64,000 nt of DNA. Source: Heyndrickxia acidicola (GTDB lineage: Bacteria > Bacillota > Bacilli > Bacillales > Bacillaceae_C). Below the pieces are notes generated by a model that worked only from the letters and a program-made list of their open reading frames with translations, ran no database searches and had not been told where the DNA came from. Where the stretch lies: NCBI RefSeq assembly GCF_001636425.1, contig NZ_KV440953.1, positions 1,004,847 to 1,068,846 of the forward strand, given 5' to 3'. Shown in pieces: positions 1-8,764 of the stretch; position 1 is the first letter of the stretch, and every line of letters begins with the position of its first letter. The position numbers and the translations under genes were made by a program.

Positions 1-14
1 TAACTAAAACAAAA

Positions 15-70
15 GGAGCCAAAGCTCAAAAATCGCTTCATTCAGATTTTTGAGCTTCGGTCCCTTTTTT
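15..70 (+). terminator. Intrinsic terminator of an upstream gene
   Basis: A 12-bp stem (AGCTCAAAAATC at 23-34 with its complement at 45-56), extended outward by GC pairs, is followed by TTTTTT. It probably ends a gene lying left of the window; no coding frame for that gene is visible here. Confidence 0.75.
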
Positions 71-257
71 GTTTGTTAAAGTTGTTTCTCACAGTAAATA
101 TTGGTAAATCAAGCGAACGCAGAAGTTAGTTTATCTCAAATTGGGGAAAAATGAGGTATATGGTTTGCATAAGTAAAGAAAGATCATTTCATGTTTGTCT
201 TCTTCCTTATAGCAATCGTAATAATTAGGAATAAAAATTAAGGAGGAACTTGTTGTC

Positions 258-1550
258 GTGATTAAAACCACAGATGAAGGTAGCATCTCAGAACAGTCCC
301 AACAATCATCTGCTCCAGAACAGGTATTGCAGGGAGAAGTAAAAGGAATAAAAAAGATTCTTCCCTTTCTGGGACCTGCTTTTATTGCAGCGGTTGCCTA
401 TATCGATCCTGGAAATTTTGCTACCAATATAACGGCCGGTTCAAAGTACGGCTACCTTTTATTATGGGTTATTGCTATTTCCAACCTGATGGCATTACTT
501 ATTCAATCCTTATCTGCAAAGCTTGGTATTGCAACAGGCAAAAATCTGCCCGAACTGGCAAGAGAAAATTACCGTAAGGGTACTTCCATTTTTCTTTGGG
601 TTCAAAGTGAACTAGTAATTATTGCGACCGATCTGGCAGAATTTATCGGAGCTGCATTAGGGTTAAATTTATTATTTGGAATGTCTATGATCCCTGCTGC
701 CCTCATTACTGCAGCAGCCTCATTCGGAATATTGGAGCTGCAACGAAGAGGCTACCGCCCGCTTGAGATTGGCATTGCCTGCATGGTATTCATAGTGGTA
801 TTAGCTTTTGTCGTACAAACAATCATTGTACAGCCTCAATGGAGTAATGCTTTTCATGGTCTATTTGTCCCAAGGCTTAAAGGGGTGAACAGTATCCTGC
901 TTGCAGCAGGTATCCTTGGAGCAACGGTCATGCCGCATGCCATCTATCTGCATTCTTCTTTAACACAAAGCCGGATTAAAGCTAAAAATGAAGAAGAAAA
1001 AAGGAGAATATTTAAATTTGAATTTATCGATATTTTGATAGCTATGATCATTGCAGGTGTCATTAACATGCTAATCCTGGTCGTATCAGGAACAATATTT
1101 TACGAAAAAGGCATGTTAGTACAGGATTTGCCGGTAGCCTATCATAAATTTTTTACGTATTTAGGCCCTGTTGCCGCCATTTCCTTTGGTCTTGCACTTT
1201 TAATTGCGGGACTGTCCAGTTCCAGCGTGGGAACCCTGGCAGGTGATGTTGTCATGCAGGGATTTATTAATAAACGTATTAATTTATACGTACGGCGTGC
1301 CATTACCATGATTCCGCCGCTTTTAATTATTATTTCGGGGTACGATCCAACGAAAGCACTTGTATTAAGCCAGGTAGTTTTATCTTTTGGTATTTCTTTT
1401 GCTTTGGTCCCATTAATTTTATTTACAAGTAAAGAAAACATTATGGGAACGCTTGTGAATCAAAAATGGGTTACCGCTCTTGGATGGATTGTGGCTGCCC
1501 TTGTCATTTCCTTAAATATATTTCTTCTTTTCCAATCACTATTTACATGA
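258..1550 (+). CDS. mntH: Nramp-family divalent metal/proton symporter MntH
   Basis: Imports Mn2+ (and other divalent metals) with protons across the cytoplasmic membrane. The 430-residue length fits the family. The DPGN metal-binding motif of helix 1 is at residues 50-53, and the helix 6 signature MPHAIYLHSS lies near residue 223; about eleven hydrophobic segments can be counted. The hydrophilic N-terminal 30 residues are rich in Glu, Gln and Ser, as in several Bacillus homologs. The GTG start is set by GGAGG at 242-246, 11 bases upstream, with no in-frame alternative nearby. It is monocistronic: a terminator precedes it at 15-70 and another follows at 1645. I could not find a convincing MntR box upstream. 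Family identity is secure; metal preference is inferred. Confidence 0.93.
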   Translation: MIKTTDEGSISEQSQQSSAPEQVLQGEVKGIKKILPFLGPAFIAAVAYIDPGNFATNITAGSKYGYLLLWVIAISNLMALLIQSLSAKLGIATGKNLPELARENYRKGTSIFLWVQSELVIIATDLAEFIGAALGLNLLFGMSMIPAALITAAASFGILELQRRGYRPLEIGIACMVFIVVLAFVVQTIIVQPQWSNAFHGLFVPRLKGVNSILLAAGILGATVMPHAIYLHSSLTQSRIKAKNEEEKRRIFKFEFIDILIAMIIAGVINMLILVVSGTIFYEKGMLVQDLPVAYHKFFTYLGPVAAISFGLALLIAGLSSSSVGTLAGDVVMQGFINKRINLYVRRAITMIPPLLIIISGYDPTKALVLSQVVLSFGISFALVPLILFTSKENIMGTLVNQKWVTALGWIVAALVISLNIFLLFQSLFT

Positions 1551-1644
1551 GGGTAATGTACTTAGACTTAGCATTAATCTTAATAGTACTGTTGCATCTT
1601 GAAGCAGCTCTACGCTAGACTCACAACAATTCCCTGAAGTTTTT

Positions 1645-1683
1645 CACCTAAAAAGAGGATGCCTGGCATCCTCTTTTTAGGTG
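1645..1683. terminator. Bidirectional terminator between mntH and the convergent SDR gene
   Basis: A near-perfect palindrome centred at 1664 with 19-base arms (CACCTAAAAAGAGGATGCC and its complement). A-rich and T-rich arms give a U tract in both directions, so it can end both mntH and the convergent gene at 1700-2584. Confidence 0.8.
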
Positions 1684-1699
1684 AAATCATATATTCTTC

Positions 1700-2584
1700 T
1701 TATCCTTTAAGCTTCTGGACTTCAGTTTGTATAATGTCTGGCAAGTATTCTTTTAATTCCTTGAAACGATATCCAAGAGATCTAGCCTTTTCATTTGACA
1801 TGACCCAATTCCCTGGAATGGAGTATGGTGTTGAGCGGCTATCATCACTGCTTTGTTGAACGTGAGCCCTTTTATGAGTTGTTTCGTTTATATATTCAAT
1901 AAATTCATTTAACCGTACACTTCCATTTGTACATGCGTTAATAGGTCCTGAATAAGATTGTAATCCAATCCAAGCCAGAAAATCACCTGCTTCTTCCTCA
2001 GAAATAAAGCAAATAGAGGCGTCAGGGTTTCTGAGGTAGATCACCTCATCATGAAGGGCTTTACGAATATAAAAAAGCATTCTTTCTGTATAATCCTGTT
2101 CCCCAAGTACAATGGGAAATCTGACTGCAGTAACTGGAAAAGGAGATTCCTGAAAGAAAACAGCTTCGGCAAGTCTCTTCCCTTCATTGTATGTTACCTC
2201 GTCAGATTCTGTATACCGGACAGGATAAGTATAAGGATCAAAATCGCTTTCCTCTAAAATCTTGTCCTTCAACTCGTAAACAGATAATGATGAAGTAAAA
2301 ACATATTTGTCTGTTTTATTTGAAAAAACCGAAATAGCATTCTTAGCCTCATTAGATGAGTAACAGATTTGATCATAGATTATATCCCATTTTCTGCCCT
2401 CAAAGGCAGAATGAAAGGATGCAGAATTCGAACGGTCGAATTGAATTTTTTCCACTTGATCGTAAAACGGCACTTCAGTATTCCCGCGGGTGGCCACAGT
2501 TACTTTAACACCCTTTTCTAATAATGCCTGTACCAATTTAACCCCAAAGAATCGTGTTCCACCTAGGACAAGAGCTGACTTCAT
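1700..2584 (-). CDS. NAD-dependent epimerase/dehydratase (extended SDR) family protein
   Basis: A 294-residue protein opening with the Rossmann nucleotide-binding motif GGTRFFG at residues 8-14, typical of extended short-chain dehydrogenases that act on sugar nucleotides or isoflavone-like substrates. A YNEGKR stretch in the middle could supply the YxxxK catalytic pair. No signal peptide or membrane segment is present, so it is cytoplasmic. It stands alone between terminators. A paralog with the same opening signature (GGTRFLG) is at 19505-20443. The substrate is unknown; the family call is firm. Confidence 0.8.
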   Translation of the reverse strand: MKSALVLGGTRFFGVKLVQALLEKGVKVTVATRGNTEVPFYDQVEKIQFDRSNSASFHSAFEGRKWDIIYDQICYSSNEAKNAISVFSNKTDKYVFTSSLSVYELKDKILEESDFDPYTYPVRYTESDEVTYNEGKRLAEAVFFQESPFPVTAVRFPIVLGEQDYTERMLFYIRKALHDEVIYLRNPDASICFISEEEAGDFLAWIGLQSYSGPINACTNGSVRLNEFIEYINETTHKRAHVQQSSDDSRSTPYSIPGNWVMSNEKARSLGYRFKELKEYLPDIIQTEVQKLKG

Positions 2585-3036
2585 TTAAAAGACCTCCTTT
2601 TTATAAGGCTAAAGGCTGTAATTAAATAAGCCTTTAATATATACATTAATCTTGATTAATACTTTGATATCAAGGTTCTTTATAATTATTCGACAGTTGC
2701 AGATAAAAACCTTTTTATCACACAATCATATTACAGTTTAAATTATTACATTTTAGTACCTATGAATTGAAAACGACCATTGGGTATTACTCAGATATGT
2801 GTACTGTTGTTTGTCCTGCCTGTTCACTTCCATAAATCAAAATGAGTGTAAGATCAGCATCGATTTTTTCAGTGGCCATCCAATATGTTCTTTCTTCCTA
2901 ATCGTTAAGGCAATATGGATTGCGATAGGTCGATTAGGTTTGATTTTTGAACTCGTATAAAGTAATTTTCAGGTAGCCTAGTATAAAACTAAATAGAAAA
3001 ATCTCCCTACCTTTTTACCTTTTTTTATTCAGTCGT
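2585..3036. other. Gene-poor gap with a possible degraded coding trace
   Basis: No complete gene is seen. On the minus strand, roughly 2787-2898, a 36-codon open stretch directly follows an in-frame TAG and reads like protein (it contains YWMATEKIDADLT and YGSEQAGQTTVHISE). It has no ribosome site and may be the tail of a decayed gene. The rest is AT-rich with nothing recognisable. Confidence 0.25.
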
Positions 3037-3086
3037 AAAAAAAGGGTGACTCAAAAAGCGGCATATTCCCGCTTTTTGAGTCACCC
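3037..3086 (-). terminator. Terminator of proC
   Basis: An 18-base perfect stem (GGGTGACTCAAAAAGCGG at 3044-3061 with its complement ending at 3086) is followed on the minus strand by TTTTTTT. It lies just downstream of the proC stop codon. Confidence 0.85.
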
Positions 3087-3102
3087 TCCTCTTCAGAAAA
3101 AA

Positions 3103-3954
3103 TTATCGATGGACACTAGTTTTTTTATTGGTCTGAAATGGCTCTCCCATTTCTTTTGAACGTTTTGCAGTGCCAAACATTGCTTTCACAATGGCCTGGT
3201 TGCCTCCATAAAGCTCTAATTCTTTTAACCCATGCTCTGTAGGACCATTGGGAGCACAAACATTTTCCCTTAACTGAGCCGGGTCTTCTCCTGTTTCAAG
3301 CACCATTTTTGCTGCACCGTAAACCGTTTGGGCAACTATGCTCCTGACCATGGTTGCAGGAATACCATTTTCAATAGCTGCTTTCTCCATTTGCTCCATT
3401 AATGAATAAAAATAGGCAGGGCCGCTTCCTGCAATGCCTGTAAACAGATCCATTTGCTTTTCTTCTAAAATATAAACTTGTCCAATTGTTTCAAGCATTT
3501 CTTTAATATCCTGGAGTTCGTCAGCCTGAACATATTTACCGAGCGAAATAGCTGTAGCGGATTCTCCAATCATACTGGAGGTATTGGGCATAACACGTAT
3601 CACTTTTTGGCCTTCGTGAAGATGCTCTTCCATGAACTCGGTCGAAACACTCGACACGACTGAAATAATGTACGAATCTTTGGTTATACTGGTTTTTAAA
3701 TTTTTTAATGCATCTATAATATGGGAAGGCTGCATGGCAAGTACAATTAAATCCATACTGGAAAGGTCGATGGAATTTGCCTCTCCCCCGCTTATTTGAT
3801 ATTTTTTCTTTAAATCTTCAATCCTTTGCCGATTACTTGAATTCTGAACATAGATTTGATTAGAAGGAATTTTATTCGATTGAACCAAGCCGGAAATCAT
3901 TGCTTCTGCCATTGGTCCAGCTCCTAAAAAGGCTATTTTCTTATCTTTTAACAT
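3103..3954 (-). CDS. proC: Pyrroline-5-carboxylate reductase
   Basis: Catalyses the last step of proline synthesis, NAD(P)H-dependent reduction of 1-pyrroline-5-carboxylate. The N-terminal Rossmann motif FLGAGPMAEAMISGL and the C-terminal dimer/substrate region (GSGPAYFYSLMEQM, then APNGPTEHGLKELE) are both present. The length of 283 to 286 residues fits the family. The fourth codon (ATG at 3954) is preferred over 3963 because an AGGATG stretch sits at a workable distance before it, whereas it abuts the first ATG. The family glycine usually written GG(T/S)T before the C-terminal domain is here NGPT. Bacillus species often carry several such genes (proI, proG, proH); which ortholog this is cannot be decided. 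It is monocistronic, with a strong terminator. Confidence 0.88.
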   Translation of the reverse strand: MLKDKKIAFLGAGPMAEAMISGLVQSNKIPSNQIYVQNSSNRQRIEDLKKKYQISGGEANSIDLSSMDLIVLAMQPSHIIDALKNLKTSITKDSYIISVVSSVSTEFMEEHLHEGQKVIRVMPNTSSMIGESATAISLGKYVQADELQDIKEMLETIGQVYILEEKQMDLFTGIAGSGPAYFYSLMEQMEKAAIENGIPATMVRSIVAQTVYGAAKMVLETGEDPAQLRENVCAPNGPTEHGLKELELYGGNQAIVKAMFGTAKRSKEMGEPFQTNKKTSVHR

Positions 3955-4144
3955 GGGAATCATCCTATCTTGTCCGTCTTTTTTACAATGTAGTTTATCA
4001 TAACATGTTTTATTAAGAATTCAAGGATAATAGGTTAAAAGAGATTGAAAAATAGGATTTCACATACTCAGCAATAGTTTTTAAATCTATTTTAAATTCA
4101 TCCTTATACTGGTTTACTCTTTAACGGGGAAGAACAGTTCCGGA

Positions 4145-5065
4145 TTAACAAAGCTTTTTTAAAAGGGATTCTACTATTTTTTCACATATTTCATGAGTGG
4201 CAAGAGAATCGTGTATGGAGATCATTGGCTTAGTTTGTTCTTTCACTGCTTGAATGAAATCACTTACCATTTGGTCAAATCCTCTTTTGTGAAGTGCTGG
4301 CTCCCAATCACTGCTTTTAACTCTCGTTACATTGCTGCCCTGGTAGATATACACATCGGAAACATCAAATACTGCTCTTTTTTCTTGTGTACTCATGATT
4401 TCTAGTTTTTCATCTGTTGTCCCGCTGTCTCTGTTCATAATACCAATCGCTGTTCCATATTTTGATAAAAATTGAATGGTAACATGATATAATAATTTCT
4501 CCTTCATTTTACCATGGACAATGATTTCATCAATGTCGTACGGAAAAAGGTAACGGATTGTGTCGACAACATGAATACAATCATCAAAAATAAAGGTCCT
4601 CGGATCGGCCGGGAGATTTTTCCGATTCTTTTGCATTATAATCATATTCGGTTGTTTCAAATCCTTTAGGCTTTGATAGGATGGAGCATACCTTCGGTTA
4701 AATCCAGTCATTAATATAAGCTTTTTGCTACGCGCAAGCTCGGAAAGCTCTTTAGCCGTTTCAATTTCATAGGTAATGGGTTTATCTACAAATACATGAA
4801 TACCTTGCATTAAAAGCTGCTTTATCACACTATAATGCGAGATTGTAGCAGAGTGAACAAAAGCCCCTTTGACACCTGATTCCATTAAAGAATCCAGGCT
4901 GCTGTGAATATAAGGAAAACGATATTTCTCACTAATTTCCTGTCTTTTCGTCATTGATCGCGTAAAAAAATGGAATTCTATCTTCTCCCGTTCTGCGTAT
5001 AAAGGGAGATAGGCTTTTTGTGCAATATCACCTATTCCGATAACTCCTAGCTTTAACATGCTCAT
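4145..5065 (-). CDS. Gfo/Idh/MocA family oxidoreductase
   Basis: A cytoplasmic NAD(P)-dependent oxidoreductase of the inositol-dehydrogenase type. The N-terminal Rossmann motif GVIGIGDIAQKAYLP is followed by the family signature around HVFVDKPI (the DKP lysine is the usual catalytic residue) and FNRRYAPSYQ. The ATG at 5065 is chosen because GAAGGGTG precedes it by a short spacer; an upstream ATG at 5086 is also in frame. The gene begins a few bases after the end of a murE remnant, and no partner enzyme is adjacent. The substrate cannot be read from sequence. Confidence 0.82.
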   Translation of the reverse strand: MSMLKLGVIGIGDIAQKAYLPLYAEREKIEFHFFTRSMTKRQEISEKYRFPYIHSSLDSLMESGVKGAFVHSATISHYSVIKQLLMQGIHVFVDKPITYEIETAKELSELARSKKLILMTGFNRRYAPSYQSLKDLKQPNMIIMQKNRKNLPADPRTFIFDDCIHVVDTIRYLFPYDIDEIIVHGKMKEKLLYHVTIQFLSKYGTAIGIMNRDSGTTDEKLEIMSTQEKRAVFDVSDVYIYQGSNVTRVKSSDWEPALHKRGFDQMVSDFIQAVKEQTKPMISIHDSLATHEICEKIVESLLKKLC

Positions 5066-5089
5066 CAACACCCTTCTTTTAATCAATTC

Positions 5090-5284
5090 TCACTGGTTTA
5101 CAGCTTCTGGATTGCCTGAATTTGCTGCCTTTTGATCATCAAAGGGAATAGTAGTATTTCCTAGTATTTGATAGGTTTCATGCCCTTTTTCGGCAATCAA
5201 TATGATATCCTCCTGCTTTGCCTGAATAATTGCTTTTTCTATGGCTCTTATTCGATCCAATTCAAGGATTAATTCCTTCCCCAC
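5090..5284 (-). pseudogene. C-terminal remnant of a MurE-type Mur ligase
   Basis: A 64-codon open stretch (possible GTG start at 5284) reads DRIRAIEKAIIQAK, then IILIAEKGHETYQILG and PFDDQKAA. This is the C-terminal end of UDP-MurNAc-tripeptide synthetase, where the signature is LIAGKGHETYQ; here the first Gly of GKGHE is Glu. The ATP-binding and substrate domains, more than 400 residues, are absent, and no trace was found in 5285-5640. Without them it cannot ligate. It is therefore called a gene fragment, probably left by deletion. It lies just before the Gfo/Idh gene on the same strand. Confidence 0.7.
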
Positions 5285-5632
5285 TTCTATTTTATCCTTT
5301 TTAAGCAGGATGGTTTGACTTTAAAGATACACCAAAGTGAGTTTTCTTTATTTTACCAATTTGTTATCAAGAGAAAAACAAAAAACATCCATTCTTATTC
5401 GAATCATGATACCATTTTGATATAGGTTCAATGCAAGCATCCTTATATTTGTTTTCCCATAAAGCGTTTTTTTATAAAGCCAGGATTTAAGTACTGTGAC
5501 AAGTAAACCTGAATAGGATGCAAGTGTTGCTAAACGTAAATCAATATTAAAAAAACATTCCTAAGATGTTGCAGCAATGTAGATTAGTACATAAGCTCTT
5601 TATTTTTTTCGATGTAATGAAGTAGTAATGTA
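5285..5632. other. Intergenic gap between divergent units, no gene seen
   Basis: AT-rich sequence of about 350 bases separating the minus-strand murE remnant from the plus-strand exporter gene. No open frame with a ribosome site, no strong hairpin and no repeat was recognised; it presumably holds the promoter of the exporter. Confidence 0.4.
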
Positions 5633-5647
5633 AAGGAGAGATGGGGT

Positions 5648-6616
5648 TTGAGGGCAATTGGACTTGGATTGGCATCGGCATTATTTTTTGCCTTTACCTT
5701 TATTCTAAATCGGTCAATGGAATCATCCGGGGGAAGCTGGATGTGGAGTTCTTCTCTTCGTTATATTTTCATGGTTCCTTTTTTAATCATTATTGTAGCA
5801 AGCAGAAAAAACATTCGGCAATTGTTCGTTGTGATGAGGGAACATTACTTATTATGGTTTGTGTGGAGCTTTGTCGGCTTCGTGCTATTTTATGCTCCTA
5901 TATGCTTTGCTGCCAGTTATGCCCCTGGGTGGCTCACAGCAGGTACCTGGCAGTTTACCATTATAGCAGGTTCCTTGCTTGCACCCTTATTCAAAGAAAG
6001 ATTGAAGACAGCTGAAGGGACAGCTGTGCGTAATGCTGGAATACCCCTTAAAAGTCTTTTTGTATCTTTCATCATTCTGCTTGGAATTATTGTTATGCAA
6101 ATAGACCAAGCTCAACATCTTCCATTCTTTCAGCTCGTTTTGGGCACCTTTCCTGTTCTGGCTGCATCATTCGCTTATCCTCTCGGAAATCGTAAAATGA
6201 TGAGTATCTGCGGAGGCAGGCTGGATACATATCAACGTGTACTGGGAATGACTCTCTCAAGCTTGCCATGGTGGATTGGCCTTTCCATTGCTGCCTTTTT
6301 TACTGCCGGCCCGCCAACTCCAGTACAAACAATGCAGGCATTGCTTGTTGCTGTAAGCTCAGGTGTCATTGCTACAGTCCTATTCTTTCGAGCAACTGAA
6401 ATGGTTAGATTGGATATGCAGAAATTAGCGGCAGTCGAAGCTACCCAATCTATGGAGGTTCTTTTTACAGTAATCGGAGAAGTCCTTTTTCTTTCCATCC
6501 CCATGCCTTCACTGCTTTCTTGGAGCGGTATAGTTCTGGTCATGATTGGGATTTTGATTCATAGCTATATGACTCATCGGCCTCAAAGGGAACAAAAGCA
6601 AAATATTAGCATTTAA
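5648..6616 (+). CDS. EmrE/DMT-type multidrug resistance efflux transporter family protein
   Basis: A 322-residue integral membrane protein with about ten hydrophobic helices, matching the long two-repeat version of the drug/metabolite transporter superfamily (EmrE-like, multidrug resistance efflux family). The N-terminal helix LASALFFAFTFILNR followed by SGGSWMW and a SLRYIF stretch is characteristic. The TTG start at 5648 is set by AAAGGAGA seven bases upstream; the ATG at 5641 is in a different frame. It is followed by its own terminator, so it is probably monocistronic. The transported compound is unknown and a drug role is only a family label. Confidence 0.8.
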   Translation: MRAIGLGLASALFFAFTFILNRSMESSGGSWMWSSSLRYIFMVPFLIIIVASRKNIRQLFVVMREHYLLWFVWSFVGFVLFYAPICFAASYAPGWLTAGTWQFTIIAGSLLAPLFKERLKTAEGTAVRNAGIPLKSLFVSFIILLGIIVMQIDQAQHLPFFQLVLGTFPVLAASFAYPLGNRKMMSICGGRLDTYQRVLGMTLSSLPWWIGLSIAAFFTAGPPTPVQTMQALLVAVSSGVIATVLFFRATEMVRLDMQKLAAVEATQSMEVLFTVIGEVLFLSIPMPSLLSWSGIVLVMIGILIHSYMTHRPQREQKQNISI

Positions 6617-6654
6617 ATCTGCCTATAAAGACTGAAAATTAATAAAAGGGGAAT

Positions 6655-6692
6655 ACAGTCAGTAATGGAATTCGTCTCCATTGACTGTTTTA
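6655..6692 (+). terminator. Terminator of the EmrE-like exporter gene
   Basis: ACAGTCA at 6655 pairs with TGACTGT at 6682-6688, with an inner ATGGA/TCCAT stem, followed by TTTT. It separates the exporter from the riboswitch-led pbuG unit. Confidence 0.65.
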
Positions 6693-6739
6693 AATACCTT
6701 TGTTACTATGCTTACTATTGAATTCGAAAATTCTTTTTA

Positions 6740-6808
6740 CCTTGTATATGTTTAGTAATAGGGTCTAAACGTTTCTACCAGGCTGCCGTAAAAAGCTTGA
6801 CTACAGGG
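6740..6808 (+). promoter_or_regulatory. Purine riboswitch aptamer, guanine/hypoxanthine type
   Basis: All conserved parts of the purine aptamer are visible. P1 is CCTTGTA (6740-6746) with TACAGGG (6802-6808). P2 is GTTTAG with CTAAAC. The J2/3 core is GTTTCTACC. P3 is CAGGCT with AGCTTG, around GCCGTAAA. The discriminator position in GACTAC is C, as in guanine-binding members (adenine types have U). A terminator follows at 6855, so binding should switch off transcription of the permease gene at 7063. Confidence 0.93.
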
Positions 6809-6854
6809 ATGAATGAACATTTAATGTTGATTCCCCCTTTTACTTGCTTGGCCG

Positions 6855-6886
6855 GCAGCTCTCATATTATTGAGAGCTGCTTTTTT
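6855..6886 (+). terminator. Riboswitch expression-platform terminator
   Basis: A 10-bp perfect stem (GCAGCTCTCA at 6855-6864 with TGAGAGCTGC at 6871-6880, loop TATTAT) is followed by TTTTTT. It lies 46 bases after the purine aptamer and before pbuG, as expected for a ligand-induced OFF switch. Confidence 0.9.
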
Positions 6887-7062
6887 ATATTAGGGAAAAT
6901 AACTTTCTTAAATGGAGAAACAGTTGCCAAAGGTTAATATGGACTGGATGATTTTTTACTTTTCATTCATGATTGTTTTACTTTCTGCAGAAACTAGGTA
7001 TGAGCAAATTTTATCGGTTCAATTTAAATTTTCTTCAGTTTATTTCAACGGGGGACAAGCAT

Positions 7063-8358
7063 ATGAAACATTTTTTTCAATTTCAACAAAGAGGAACCTC
7101 TTACAAACAGGAAACCATTGCAGGTATTACGACCTTTTTATCAATGGCTTATATACTGGTTGTAAATCCCCTCGTCCTTAGTCAATCAGGAATGAACCAA
7201 GGTGCAGTCTTTACTGCTACTGCGTTGTCAGCCATTATTGGTACTCTTTTGATCGGACTTTTAGCTAATTTCCCAATTGGTATCGCGCCAAGTATGGGGC
7301 TGAATTCCTTTTTCACCTTCTCGGTTTGTATCGGAATGGGAATTTCATGGCAAACCGCTTTAACAGGTGTTTTTATTTCAGGAATTTTATTCGTTATATT
7401 AAGTCTTTTGAAAATCCGAGAAAAGATTATTAATATGATACCAGTTGATTTAAAGCATGCCATCGCGGCAGGTATCGGTTTTTTCATTGCATTTATTGGT
7501 TTGAAAAATACGGGAATCATTGTATCTAATAAAGCGACCTTCGTATCACTTGGCCACCTGACATCTCCACAGGTAATGCTTGCTATTTTAAGCTTTATAT
7601 TAATGATTATAATGATAGTGAGAAATATTAAAGGCGGTATCTTTTTCGGTATTGTTATTGCGACAATTGTTGGGATGCTTACAGGACAGGTGCATTACCC
7701 TGAACATATCATTGGGGCGATTCCAAGTCTAAAGCCGACATTTGGCGAAGTGTTCTCTCATTTGAATGAAGTATTTACTCCAAAGATGCTTGCTGTTATC
7801 TTTACCTTTTTATTCGTAGCGTTTTTCGATACTGCCGGAGCATTAATTGCCATCGCCACTCAGGCTGGATTGGTAAAAAACAACGAGATTCCAAACATCG
7901 GAAAAGCCCTTCTCGCTGATTCTGCTTCAACAGTAATCGGAGGCGTACTCGGTACCTCTACAACTGCATCCATGATTGAATCAAGTGCAGGTATAGGAGC
8001 CGGAGGAAGAACAGGATTTACCTCTATGATCATTGCTTTATGTCTTGTCATAGCTATGTTTTTTTCACCTCTTTTATCGGTCATTACTTCAGCAGTAACT
8101 TCGCCTGCTTTAATTATTGTGGGCTCCATGATGGCGATGGAAGTAAAAGCGATAAATTGGTCAAAAATTGAAATTGCGATTCCTGCATTCATCATTCTGA
8201 TTATGATGCCATTAACCTACAGTGTAGCTACGGGGATCGCTCTTGGCTTTATCATTTACCCTATTACAATGATTGCGACAGGTAAAGCAAAGCAGATTCA
8301 TCCACTTATGTATATATTATTTATAGCCTTTATCGCTTACTTTATTTATTTAACATAA
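7063..8358 (+). CDS. pbuG: NCS2-family guanine/hypoxanthine permease (PbuG-like)
   Basis: Imports purine bases across the cytoplasmic membrane. The protein (431 residues from ATG 7063) begins with the family signature: a TFLSMAYILVVNP stretch and an SMGLNSFFTF stretch, then FVAFFDTAGALIA and TSTTASMIESSAG, all diagnostic of the AzgA/PbuG branch of NCS2. The ATG at 7063 is preferred over an upstream in-frame codon at 6973 because GGGGGA precedes it by 8 bases and the N-terminus then aligns with B. subtilis PbuG/PbuO. It is controlled by the guanine-type riboswitch at 6740-6808. PbuG and PbuO are close paralogs, so the symbol is a best guess; purine transport itself is well supported by family plus riboswitch. 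Confidence 0.9.
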   Translation: MKHFFQFQQRGTSYKQETIAGITTFLSMAYILVVNPLVLSQSGMNQGAVFTATALSAIIGTLLIGLLANFPIGIAPSMGLNSFFTFSVCIGMGISWQTALTGVFISGILFVILSLLKIREKIINMIPVDLKHAIAAGIGFFIAFIGLKNTGIIVSNKATFVSLGHLTSPQVMLAILSFILMIIMIVRNIKGGIFFGIVIATIVGMLTGQVHYPEHIIGAIPSLKPTFGEVFSHLNEVFTPKMLAVIFTFLFVAFFDTAGALIAIATQAGLVKNNEIPNIGKALLADSASTVIGGVLGTSTTASMIESSAGIGAGGRTGFTSMIIALCLVIAMFFSPLLSVITSAVTSPALIIVGSMMAMEVKAINWSKIEIAIPAFIILIMMPLTYSVATGIALGFIIYPITMIATGKAKQIHPLMYILFIAFIAYFIYLT

Positions 8359-8366
8359 GCAGAAAA

Positions 8367-8395
8367 AGCAGCTGACATGGATCAGCTGCTTTTTT
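8367..8395. terminator. Bidirectional terminator after pbuG
   Basis: AGCAGCTGA (8367-8375) pairs with TCAGCTGCT (8382-8390), followed by TTTTTT. Its A-rich left flank lets it also serve the convergent zinc-ribbon gene, whose stop codon overlaps it. Confidence 0.8.
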
Positions 8396-8600
8396 ACCCC
8401 CCAAAAAAGAAATCCAGCACATTTGATACACCGGAGGACTTCTTATTATAGAATTCTGAGTAGCCGCAATTCTTACAGTATACTACCGTGAATTGATTAT
8501 GTTGAACATCAAATATCTTAGAAAGGCCAGTTCCCGTCATCGCTACGTCCTTTTGTCCCGCATTTCGGCTGCCACATTTAATACAACCTTTTTCAGACAT
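8394..8600 (-). CDS. Small zinc-ribbon protein
   Basis: A 68-residue protein with two zinc-knuckle pairs: CIKCGSRNAG near the N-terminus and YCKNCGYSEFY in the second half, joined by a GTGLSKIFDVQHN stretch. This is the layout of the small zinc_ribbon/DUF2082-type family found in many Bacillaceae, sometimes labelled nucleic-acid-binding. The ATG at 8600 is preferred because AAAGGAG lies at the right distance; a longer frame runs upstream to 8681 but lacks such a site. The C-terminus ends in FFFGG. Function is unknown. Confidence 0.75.
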   Translation of the reverse strand: MSEKGCIKCGSRNAGQKDVAMTGTGLSKIFDVQHNQFTVVYCKNCGYSEFYNKKSSGVSNVLDFFFGG

Positions 8601-8738
8601 ATACTCGTCTCCTTTTTTTATTTTGCTTATTTTCCTTCCAGACCAATAAAAGGTTTCATCTTTTCTTGATTTAATTATCATCTTACCTGTTGATTTCTGT
8701 ACAGGCCCATCTTTCTAGTATCAGTGTAAAAAATAAAG

Positions 8739-8757
8739 AGGCCTTCTAAAAAGGCCA
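8739..8757 (-). terminator. Weak terminator of dps
   Basis: A short GGCC/GGCC hairpin (8740-8743 with 8753-8756) lies directly after the dps stop, followed on the minus strand by a T-rich run (TCTTTATTTTTT). Confidence 0.4.
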
Positions 8758-8764
8758 CGTTTTG

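Noticed and set aside
258-1550. MntR operator before mntH
   Set aside because: No sequence close to the MntR consensus was found in the 200 bases upstream.
5641-6015. ATG frame overlapping the start of the EmrE-like gene
   Set aside because: It lies in the wrong frame; the TTG at 5648 in the membrane-protein frame has the ribosome site at proper distance.
6912-7181. Frame overlapping the start of the pbuG-like gene
   Set aside because: It is an out-of-frame shadow without a ribosome site, and the permease start at 7063 is well supported.
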